This document shows, one piece after another, positions 51,664 to 59,900 of a DNA stretch of 64,000 bases. The notes beneath the pieces are model-generated. The model saw nothing but the letters and a program-made list of their open reading frames with translations. It was not told the DNA's origin and made no database searches. Each line of letters opens with the position of its first letter. Positions within the stretch are counted from its first letter, which is position 1. This DNA is from Metapseudomonas sp043392685. Its GTDB lineage: Bacteria > Pseudomonadota > Gammaproteobacteria > Pseudomonadales > Pseudomonadaceae. The DNA lies in assembly GCA_043392685.1 (NCBI GenBank), contig JBHZGM010000025.1. One strand, 5' to 3'. The position numbers were made by a program, and so were the translations under genes.

Positions 51664-54498
51664 ATGACCGATTACAAAGCGACCCTGAACCTGCCCGAGA
51701 CGGCATTCCCGATGAAGGCCGGTCTGCCCCAGCGCGAGCCGGAACTGCTGCAAAGCTGGAACAGCATCGATCTGTACGGCAAGCTGCGGCAGATCGGCGA
51801 AGGTCGCCCGAAGTTCATCCTGCACGATGGCCCGCCCTACGCCAACGGCAGCATCCACATCGGTCACGCGGTCAACAAGATCCTCAAGGACATCATCGTC
51901 CGCTCCAAGACCCTGGCGGGCTATGACGCCCCCTATGTGCCGGGCTGGGACTGCCACGGCCTGCCGATCGAGCACAAGGTCGAGACCACCCATGGCAAGA
52001 ACCTGCCCGCGGACAAGACCCGCGAGCTGTGCCGTGCCTACGCCACCGAGCAGATCGAGGGCCAGAAGGCCGACTTCATCCGCCTGGGCGTGCTGGGCGA
52101 CTGGGGCAACCCCTACAAGACCATGGCCTTCGCCAATGAGGCAGGCGAGATCCGCGCCCTGGCCGAGATGGTCAAGCACGGCTTCGTGTTCAAGGGCCTG
52201 AAGCCGGTGAATTGGTGCTTCGATTGCGGCTCGGCCCTGGCTGAGGCCGAGGTGGAGTACGCCGACAAGAAGTCCGACGCCATCGACGTGGCCTTCCCGG
52301 TCGAAGACGCCGACAAGCTGGCTGCGGCCTTCGGCCTGGCGAGCCTGTCCAAGTCGGCCGCCATCGTCATCTGGACCACTACCCCCTGGACCATTCCGGC
52401 CAACCAGGCCCTGAACGTCCACCCCGAATTCAACTACGCGCTGGTGGATACCGGCGCGCGCCTGCTGGTGCTGGCCGAAGAGCTGGTGGAATCCTGTCTT
52501 TCGCGCTACGGCCTGGAAGGCCAGGTCATCGCCACCGCCAAGGGCGAAGCGCTGGACCTGATCCGCTTCCGCCACCCCTTCTACGAGCGCCTGTCGCCCG
52601 TCTACCTGGCCGAGTATGTCGAACTGGGCGCCGGTACCGGCATCGTCCACTCCGCGCCGGCCTACGGCGAGGACGACTTCCGTACCTGCAAACAGCACGG
52701 CATGAGCAACGACGACATCCTCAGCCCCGTTCAGAGCAACGGCGTGTATGTGCAGGACCTGCCGTTCTTCGGCGGTCAGTTCATCTGGAAGGCCAACCCG
52801 GCCATCGTCGCCAAGCTGGAAGAAGTGGGCGCGCTGCTCAAGCACGAGGTCATCAGCCACAGCTACATGCATTGCTGGCGCCACAAGACTCCGCTGATCT
52901 ACCGCGCCACTGCGCAGTGGTTCGTCGGCATGGACAAACAGTCGGAGCAGGGCTCCACGCTGCGCGACAGCGCCCTGGCCGCCATCGACAAGACCGAATT
53001 CGTTCCCGCCTGGGGCCAGGCACGCCTGCACGGCATGATCGCCGGCCGCCCGGACTGGTGCATCTCGCGCCAGCGCAACTGGGGCGTACCGATCCCGTTC
53101 TTCCTGCACAAGGCCACCGGTGAGCTGCACCCGCGCACCGTCGAGCTGATGGAAGAAGTGGCCAAGCGCGTCGAGCAGGAAGGCATCGAGGCCTGGTTCA
53201 AGCTGGACGCCGCCGAGCTGCTTGGCGACGAGGCTGGCCAGTACGACAAGATCAGCGACACTCTGGACGTCTGGTTCGACTCCGGTACCACCCATTGGCA
53301 CGTGCTGCGCGGCTCCCATGCCGAGCTGGGCCATGCCAGCGGCCCGGCTGCCGATCTCTATCTGGAAGGCTCCGACCAGCACCGCGGCTGGTTCCACTCG
53401 TCCCTGCTGACTGGCTGCGCCATCGACGGCCACGCGCCGTATCGCCAGCTGCTGACCCACGGCTTCACCGTGGACGAGAGCGGCCGCAAGATGTCCAAGT
53501 CCCTGGGCAACGTGATCGCTCCGCAGCAGGTTACCGACAGCCTGGGTGCCGACATCCTGCGCCTGTGGGTATCGGCGACCGACTACTCCGGCGAAATGGC
53601 CGTTTCCCAGCAGATTCTCCAGCGCAGCGCCGATGCCTATCGCCGCATCCGCAACACCGCGCGCTTCCTGCTGGCCAACCTGAACGGCTTCGACCCGGCC
53701 AAGGACCTGCTGCCCGTCGAGGACATGCTGGCCCTGGACCGCTGGGCCGTGGATCGCGCCCTGCTGCTGCAGCGCGAACTGGAAGAAGCCTACGGCGAGT
53801 ACCGCTTCTGGAACGTCTACTCCAAGGTGCACAACTTCTGCGTACAGGAGCTGGGCGGCTTCTACCTCGACATCATCAAGGACCGCCAGTACACCACCGC
53901 TGCCGACAGCGTGGCGCGCCGCTCCTGCCAGACCGCGCTGTTCCACATCGCCGAGGCACTGGTGCGCTGGGTCGCGCCGATCCTGGCCTTCACCGCCGAC
54001 GAAATCTGGCAATACCTGCCGGGCGAGCGCAATGAATCGGTCATGCTGAACACCTGGTACCAAGGGCTGAGTGAGCTGCCGGAAGGCTTCGAGCTGGGCC
54101 GCGAGTTCTGGGAGCAGGTCATGGCCGTGAAGGCTTCGGTCAACAAGGAGCTCGAGAACCTACGCAGCAACAAGGCCATCGGCGGCAACCTGCAGGCCGA
54201 AGTCACCCTGTTCGCCGAAGACGCCCTGGCAGCCGCCCTGGCCAAGCTGGGCGATGAGCTGCGCTTCGTGCTGATCACCTCGGCGGCCGACGTGCAGCCG
54301 CTGGCCAGCGCCCCGGCCGATGCCGTGGAAACCGAAGTCGCCGGTCTCAAGCTGAAGATCCACAAGTCGGCCCACACCAAATGCGGCCGTTGCTGGCACC
54401 ACCGCGCCGATGTCGGCCAGTTCGTGAAACACCCTGAGCTGTGCGGCCGTTGCGTGGAGAACATCGAGGGTGCCGGCGAGGTTCGACACTATGCCTAA
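51664..54498 (+). CDS. ileS: Isoleucyl-tRNA synthetase
   Basis: A 944-residue class I synthetase with HIGH-type motif in GSIHIGHAVNK (about residue 66), an editing domain (WTTTPWTIPANQAL, about residue 238), KMSKS (about residue 603), and a C-terminal zinc-binding CGRCWHH ... CGRCVENI (about residues 903-930). It begins 15 bp after ribF and its stop overlaps lspA by 8 bp. It is the bacterial, mupirocin-sensitive type by domain content, although sensitivity cannot be read with certainty. Confidence 0.97.
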   Translation: MTDYKATLNLPETAFPMKAGLPQREPELLQSWNSIDLYGKLRQIGEGRPKFILHDGPPYANGSIHIGHAVNKILKDIIVRSKTLAGYDAPYVPGWDCHGLPIEHKVETTHGKNLPADKTRELCRAYATEQIEGQKADFIRLGVLGDWGNPYKTMAFANEAGEIRALAEMVKHGFVFKGLKPVNWCFDCGSALAEAEVEYADKKSDAIDVAFPVEDADKLAAAFGLASLSKSAAIVIWTTTPWTIPANQALNVHPEFNYALVDTGARLLVLAEELVESCLSRYGLEGQVIATAKGEALDLIRFRHPFYERLSPVYLAEYVELGAGTGIVHSAPAYGEDDFRTCKQHGMSNDDILSPVQSNGVYVQDLPFFGGQFIWKANPAIVAKLEEVGALLKHEVISHSYMHCWRHKTPLIYRATAQWFVGMDKQSEQGSTLRDSALAAIDKTEFVPAWGQARLHGMIAGRPDWCISRQRNWGVPIPFFLHKATGELHPRTVELMEEVAKRVEQEGIEAWFKLDAAELLGDEAGQYDKISDTLDVWFDSGTTHWHVLRGSHAELGHASGPAADLYLEGSDQHRGWFHSSLLTGCAIDGHAPYRQLLTHGFTVDESGRKMSKSLGNVIAPQQVTDSLGADILRLWVSATDYSGEMAVSQQILQRSADAYRRIRNTARFLLANLNGFDPAKDLLPVEDMLALDRWAVDRALLLQRELEEAYGEYRFWNVYSKVHNFCVQELGGFYLDIIKDRQYTTAADSVARRSCQTALFHIAEALVRWVAPILAFTADEIWQYLPGERNESVMLNTWYQGLSELPEGFELGREFWEQVMAVKASVNKELENLRSNKAIGGNLQAEVTLFAEDALAAALAKLGDELRFVLITSAADVQPLASAPADAVETEVAGLKLKIHKSAHTKCGRCWHHRADVGQFVKHPELCGRCVENIEGAGEVRHYA

Positions 54499-54994
54499 GG
54501 CATACGGCCGCCTGGGTTGGCTATGGCTGACTGCCCTCGTGTTCGTGCTGGACCAGGCGAGCAAGTGGTTCTTCGAGAGCGAGCTCAACCTCTACCAGCA
54601 GATCGTGGTCATCCCCGACTACTTCAGCTGGACCCTGGCCTACAACACCGGCGCGGCCTTCAGCTTCCTGGCCGACAGCTCCGGCTGGCAGCGCTGGCTG
54701 TTCGCCCTGATCGCCCTGGTGGTCAGCGGCGTACTGGTCGTCTGGCTGAAGCGCCTGAAACCCGAGGAAACCTGGCTGGCCATTGCGCTGGCCCTGGTCT
54801 TGGGCGGCGCCCTCGGTAACCTCTACGACCGCGTGGTGCTTGGCCACGTGGTCGATTTCATCCTGGTGCATTGGCAGAACCGCTGGTATTTTCCGGCGTT
54901 CAACCTGGCCGATAGCGCCATCACCATCGGCGCCGTGATGCTGGCGCTGGATATGTTCAAAGCGAAGAAGTCCGGAGAACCCGCCCATGACTGA
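54491..54994 (+). CDS. lspA: Lipoprotein signal peptidase II
   Basis: A 167-residue inner-membrane aspartyl protease that removes the signal peptide of prolipoproteins. The ATG at 54491 overlaps the ileS stop by 8 bp. Catalytic aspartates are in GGALGNLYDRVVLG (about residue 116) and FNLADSAI (about residue 137); four membrane spans and the N-x-GAAFS motif (NTGAAFSFL) are seen. Its stop overlaps fkpB by 8 bp. Confidence 0.96.
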   Translation: MPKAYGRLGWLWLTALVFVLDQASKWFFESELNLYQQIVVIPDYFSWTLAYNTGAAFSFLADSSGWQRWLFALIALVVSGVLVVWLKRLKPEETWLAIALALVLGGALGNLYDRVVLGHVVDFILVHWQNRWYFPAFNLADSAITIGAVMLALDMFKAKKSGEPAHD

Positions 54995-55424
54995 ACATCG
55001 CATAGGGCCGGACATGGAAGTCACCCTGCATTTCGCCATCAAGCTGGATAACGGCGACGTGGTGGACAGCACCTTCGAGAAGAACCCGGCTACCTTCAAG
55101 GTGGGAGACGGCAACTTGCTCCCGGGCTTTGAAAGCGTGCTCTTCGGCCTCAAGAGTGGCGACAAGCGCGTCCTGGCCATCGAGCCCGAGCAAGGCTTCG
55201 GTCAGCACAACCCGCAGAACGTGCAGGTGATGCCGCGCGGCAACTTCCAGGACATGGAACTCTCCGAAGGCCTGCTGATCATCTTCAATGACGCAGCCAA
55301 CGCCGAACTGCCCGGCGTGGTGAAGCTGATCGATGACACCCATGTGACCGTCGACTTCAACCACCCGCTCGCCGGCAAGCCGCTCTCCTTCGAAGTGGAG
55401 ATCCTCTCGGTCCGCCCCGTCTGA
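54987..55424 (+). CDS. fkpB: FKBP-type peptidyl-prolyl isomerase (SlpA/FkpB)
   Basis: A 145-residue SlyD-like isomerase without the metal-binding histidine tail of SlyD. FKBP core residues are visible at LDNGDVVDSTFEKNPATF and GLKSGDKRVLAIEPEQGFG, with an inserted-flap region after it. It overlaps lspA by 8 bp and is followed by ispH, the arrangement found in E. coli and in PAO1. Confidence 0.92.
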   Translation: MTEHRIGPDMEVTLHFAIKLDNGDVVDSTFEKNPATFKVGDGNLLPGFESVLFGLKSGDKRVLAIEPEQGFGQHNPQNVQVMPRGNFQDMELSEGLLIIFNDAANAELPGVVKLIDDTHVTVDFNHPLAGKPLSFEVEILSVRPV

Positions 55425-55515
55425 TGGGGCGGGGCACCTGTGGAGCGAGGGGGCGCCTAGTTCCTGCTCGCGAATGGGCGATTCCCGACCGCGACGGCTG
55501 CACGAGGTAACCAGC

Positions 55516-56460
55516 ATGCAAATCAAACTCGCCAACCCCCGCGGCTTCTGTGCCGGCGTCGATCGCGCCATCGAGATCGTCAACCGCGCCCTGGAAGTCT
55601 TCGGCCCGCCGATCTACGTGCGTCACGAAGTGGTGCACAACAAGTTCGTGGTGGAAGACCTGCGCGCCCGTGGCGCGGTGTTCGTCGAGGAACTGGACCA
55701 GGTGCCGGACAACGTCATCGTCATCTTCAGCGCCCACGGCGTTTCCCAGGCCGTGCGCCAGGAAGCCGCCCGCCGGGGCCTCAAGGTGTTCGACGCCACC
55801 TGCCCCCTGGTGACCAAGGTCCACATGGAAGTTGCCCGCTACAGCCGCGACGGCCGCGAGTGCGTCCTGATCGGCCACGCCGGCCACCCCGAGGTGGAAG
55901 GCACCATGGGCCAGTACGACCCCGCCAACGGCGGTGCCATCTACCTGGTGGAGGACGAGGCCGATGTGGCCCGCCTCGTGGTGCGCAACCCGGACGCCCT
56001 GTCCTTCGTCACCCAGACTACCTTGTCCATGGACGACACCAGCCGGGTGATCGACGCCCTGCGCGCGCGCTTTCCCAGCATCGGCGGACCGCGCAAGGAC
56101 GATATCTGCTACGCCACCCAGAACCGCCAGGACGCGGTCAAGCAACTGGCGAGCGAGAGCGACGTGGTCCTGGTGGTGGGCAGTCCCAACAGCTCCAACT
56201 CCAACCGCCTGCGGGAACTGGCCGAGCGTCTGGACACCCCGGCCTACCTGATCGACGGCGCCGAGGATCTCAAGCGCGAGTGGTTCGACCAGGCCGGTCG
56301 GGTCGGCATCACCGCCGGCGCCTCCGCCCCCGAGGTGCTGGTGCAGGGCGTGATCGACCAGCTTCGGGCGTGGGGCGCGGAAGTGGCCGTTGAGCTGGAT
56401 GGCCGGCCGGAGAACATCACCTTCTCCATGCCGAAGGAACTGCGGGTGAAGGCGATCTGA
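55516..56460 (+). CDS. ispH: 4-hydroxy-3-methylbut-2-enyl diphosphate reductase
   Basis: A 314-residue iron-sulfur enzyme for the last step of the MEP isoprenoid pathway. The ATG at 55516 gives the usual length. The three cluster cysteines are in RGFCAGVDRA (C12), FDATCPLVTKVH (about C96) and DDICYATQNRQ (about C198). The catalytic glutamate in the region after GHAGHPEVEG and TTLSMDD lies in between. Downstream, a terminator divides it from the oppositely oriented pilE. Confidence 0.96.
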   Translation: MQIKLANPRGFCAGVDRAIEIVNRALEVFGPPIYVRHEVVHNKFVVEDLRARGAVFVEELDQVPDNVIVIFSAHGVSQAVRQEAARRGLKVFDATCPLVTKVHMEVARYSRDGRECVLIGHAGHPEVEGTMGQYDPANGGAIYLVEDEADVARLVVRNPDALSFVTQTTLSMDDTSRVIDALRARFPSIGGPRKDDICYATQNRQDAVKQLASESDVVLVVGSPNSSNSNRLRELAERLDTPAYLIDGAEDLKREWFDQAGRVGITAGASAPEVLVQGVIDQLRAWGAEVAVELDGRPENITFSMPKELRVKAI

Positions 56461-56480
56461 TTCCTGCCAGTGGAATGAAG

Positions 56481-56510
56481 AACGGGGCCCTTGGGCCCCG
56501 TTTTCGTTTC
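56481..56510. terminator. Terminator between ispH and pilE (both directions possible)
   Basis: AACGGGGCCC (56481-56490) and GGGCCCCGTT (56493-56502) form a 10-bp stem; TTCGTTTC follows on the + strand. The convergent pilE operon may end here too. Confidence 0.85.
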
Positions 56511-56516
56511 AGCTGA

Positions 56517-56948
56517 TCAGTTGGATGGGCAGCGATCCCAGGCGTTAACCAGCGAGGCTCCGCCCGAGCGCACACCGGTGGAGGTCAAGGTCAGGGTGTT
56601 GGCTGCGCCTCCCCAGAGTCCGCCTTGGACAGGCGTAGCGGAGATCGAAAAGGTGGTTGCCGTGGCGTTGCCAACCACAAGGTTGAACTGTGCGGTGCCC
56701 TGTTCCGGGCTCTGGGTGGCATAGATATTCGGAACACCATCGGTAGCCGCGCCTACATAGGTGCCTTGTTGGGCCCGAAAGCGCTCCATGGCGTTCGCCA
56801 GTCCGGTCAGCGAGGCCTTTGCGGCCTCGCACGCATTTCGGCGCAGATAACCCTGATATGACGGATAGGCGATGCTTGCGAGAATCGCGACGACGACCAC
56901 GGCGATCATCAGCTCTATCAGGGTGAATCCGTGCATTCCTCTTCGCAT
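56517..56948 (-). CDS. pilE: Minor type IV pilin PilE
   Basis: A 143-residue minor pilin. The ATG at 56948 has GAGG 7 bp upstream and yields a prepilin leader MRRGMHG cut before FTLIELM by PilD; the glutamate at +5 is present. The hydrophobic helix AVVVVAILASIAYPSYQGYLRR is followed by a globular domain with two cysteines (RNACEAAK and DRCPSN) that could make the pilin disulfide. It is the last gene of the minor pilin operon and begins 8 bp after pilY1 stops, with no pilY2 between. Confidence 0.93.
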   Translation of the reverse strand: MRRGMHGFTLIELMIAVVVVAILASIAYPSYQGYLRRNACEAAKASLTGLANAMERFRAQQGTYVGAATDGVPNIYATQSPEQGTAQFNLVVGNATATTFSISATPVQGGLWGGAANTLTLTSTGVRSGGASLVNAWDRCPSN

Positions 56949-56956
56949 GGCCGTCC

Positions 56957-59900
56957 TCAATTGTCATCGATCCAGTAGGTGGATTCCTGGTAGGGGCCCT
57001 TGATGGTCTTGCATACGGTGCCAATGCAAAGCACCCATGGGCCATTATCCTTTCCGCCACCGCTGCCATCGCCATCATTGCCACTGCCGTTGTCAGGAAG
57101 CAGGAACACGGGTTTTGGCGGGATGCCGGCAGTTTTGAGTAGCGTGGCCCGATCAGCCTTGTCGGGGGTACCGCTCACGTTCTCCGCCGCAGGAGTCGCG
57201 TCGAACAGGTTGACCGTATAGGCGCGGGAAATCCCCTGCGCCGCGCGGCAAGAGTTGAGGCTGGCGGTGGGTTCGTAGGTAGTGAACACCAAAAGACCGG
57301 CGAAGGTGGCGGACTCGGAGAGCACCTTCTCGCCTCGTCCTTCCAGGCGGATGTACCAGCCGCCGGAGGTGCGTGCGAAGGCGGTGGCCGCGGCCGTCTG
57401 CTGCGTCGCGCTGCCTTCCTGGATCAGGTTGTCGGTGGCGTCATACAGGTTCGACTCGACGAGCGTCGTGTGGTTGTTGGCGGCATCCGTGGTCGGGTTG
57501 TAGACCAGCGGGGTACGGAAGGAATAGAAACGGTCCTGGGTCACCGCATTCAGTGGGTGGCCCCGATAGCCGGAGCCGATGTTGATCGCCAGCGTGCGAG
57601 TTCCATTGATGTTCAGCAGCGCCACATCCGGCTCGTTGTAGAAGCGGCGGAGCTTTTGTTCGAGCTGGGTGGCGGTCTCCGTCCCGGTGTCCGCGCCGAT
57701 GACGTCGGCGAAGACGCCGTCGTCGGCGTCCGGTGCGCCGGAGCCGTTGCCGTTCACGGGGCTGACGAGGCTGCTGGCGGCGCTGCCGTTGTTGATGAAG
57801 AAGCGCCAGACCTGTCCCCCCATATCGCCCACGAAGAACTGGTCCGCCTTGCCATTGCGGTCAATGTCGATCACGCGGATGGGGGCCGGGATGCTGTACT
57901 GCATCTTGTTCAGGCGCAAGGTGTGGCCGGTGGCCGCCCCGCTGGCGGACCAGATCAACGCACCGGTGGTAGCGTTGACGATGTAGATGGCATTGCCCAT
58001 GCCATCGGCGGTCCGAGCCCTGACATTGTCCTGATTGGTGTCGTAGCCGCCGCCGAAGATCAGTACTTTTGTGGCTGTGCCGCCGATGTCGACGGAAGTC
58101 AGCACCGGGGTGGACCAGGTTTGTCCAAGGCGTTCGAAGCCCGGGGTTTCTCCGCCCTTTATGAACCAGAGCATCTTCGGCGACGCCCGGTCGGTCACGT
58201 CGAGGGCATAGAGGCTGCGTCCGCCGCGACCCATGGTGGCGTAGGCATAGACGAACTCGCCCGTGTTCAGTCCGGTCAGCAAGCGAGGCGTGTCCGTCGA
58301 ACTCGGGTCGCGCCCACCATAGATGACGCCATTGCCGTTCAGGTCGTTGGCCCAGAGCACTACGCTGTTGTCCATGCCATAGACCCGCGGCTTAACCGAG
58401 GTGGATTTGGCGTTGACCATCAGCGGCTTGATATTGGGCAGCAGTTCCGCCGGCATGAAGGCGAACTGCTCTTCGCCCGTTGCGGTGTTGAAGGCGTGAA
58501 CCAGGCCTTCGTTGGTTCCAACGAAGGCGGTCTGGTCCTCGCTGGAGCAGGCCGTCAGCGCGGTGTTGCTGAAGGTGTTGCACTGGTAGGTCAGCAGACG
58601 CGGTACCGAGTGGAGCGGGTCACCCACGCTGTTTCTGACGGTACCATCTGTGTTGGTGCCGCGGATCCAGTTGATGAGCTGGCTGCGTTCTGTGGTGTCC
58701 GTCGCGCCCAGCACCGATTCGGTCAGGTTGGTGGTATTGGCCGTATCGATGCGGTGGGCAGGCACATCCAGTGTGACCGCACCTGACGTTGGGCTGTTGC
58801 CGAAGTAGGTGAAGAGCTTGCGACTGGCGTTCGCCGGAAGGTTCGCCGCCACCCCGCCCAGTGCGGTGTTGCTGCCATCGGCGCTGGCTGTCCAGAAGCT
58901 GCGCGCGCTGGCCTTGAAGAAACCGGTGGCCTGGTCGATTGCAGGGACGTCGTCCGCGTCCAGCACCTCACTGCCGGTGGTGTTGGTCAGCTTGTAGCGC
59001 TTGAGGTTGCCGATCCAGCGGTCGGTTTCCGAGGGTTTGAACAGAGCGAAGTAGATCTCGTTGCGGTTGGTCTGGCGGTTGAACTGGTTCACCGTCGCAC
59101 CGGGACTCACGAAGGTGGTGTCGGTCGCCAATACCTCCTGGATGATTCGGTTGAAGGCACTGCTCAGCTCCGACGCGGATTCCGCCGTGTAGCTGCCGCC
59201 GCCGCCGTTGGTCGCCACTTCGGCGAGGAAGCGCTTGATCCCGGCGCTGGCCGTCGCGCCGCTGGCATCCAGGGCGAAACCGACGGTGTGAGTGGTGATG
59301 GTATTGGTGCCTTCGATGCTGGAGGACTGGTCATTCTCGGCGAGGAACTTGGCCAGATCCCGGGCACAAAGCTCACCACTGTCGGCGGAGGTGCAACTTT
59401 CGCCGATGATCGAGGTGATGCCGTTGACTGCCGAGGTAGTGTTGTTGTTCGCCTGGCCGTCGGTCAGCAGAACGATATGGTTAGCCTGGCAGGTGCTGTT
59501 GATCGGGCTATCCCGGCCGGAGATCGAGCCGCGCATGTAGCGCGCAGAGTCGTAGAGCGTCGGTACGATGGGTGTGCCGTCCTCGGCATACATGTTCTGC
59601 ACCAGGGCGTTGACATGGCTGCGCACTGTGTTGGACAGGCCGCCATTACGGATCTTCAGCCGTAGCTTGATGGACTGGCTGGGGTTGGTCTCGTAGGCCA
59701 CCGCCGTGAGTGAACTGGTGGAGGTATGGCGGATGAACATGTTCAGTGCATTGCCTCGGGTCCAGCTGTTGGAGACGCTGAACAGCGAGGTGAGTGACGA
59801 GGCGAGGCCGCCGATGTCACAGACCACGGGTTGCCCGGTAACCCAGCCGGTAGTGCTGTTGATCTGGCACTGCACCTCGCTGGTACGACTGCTTCGGTTG

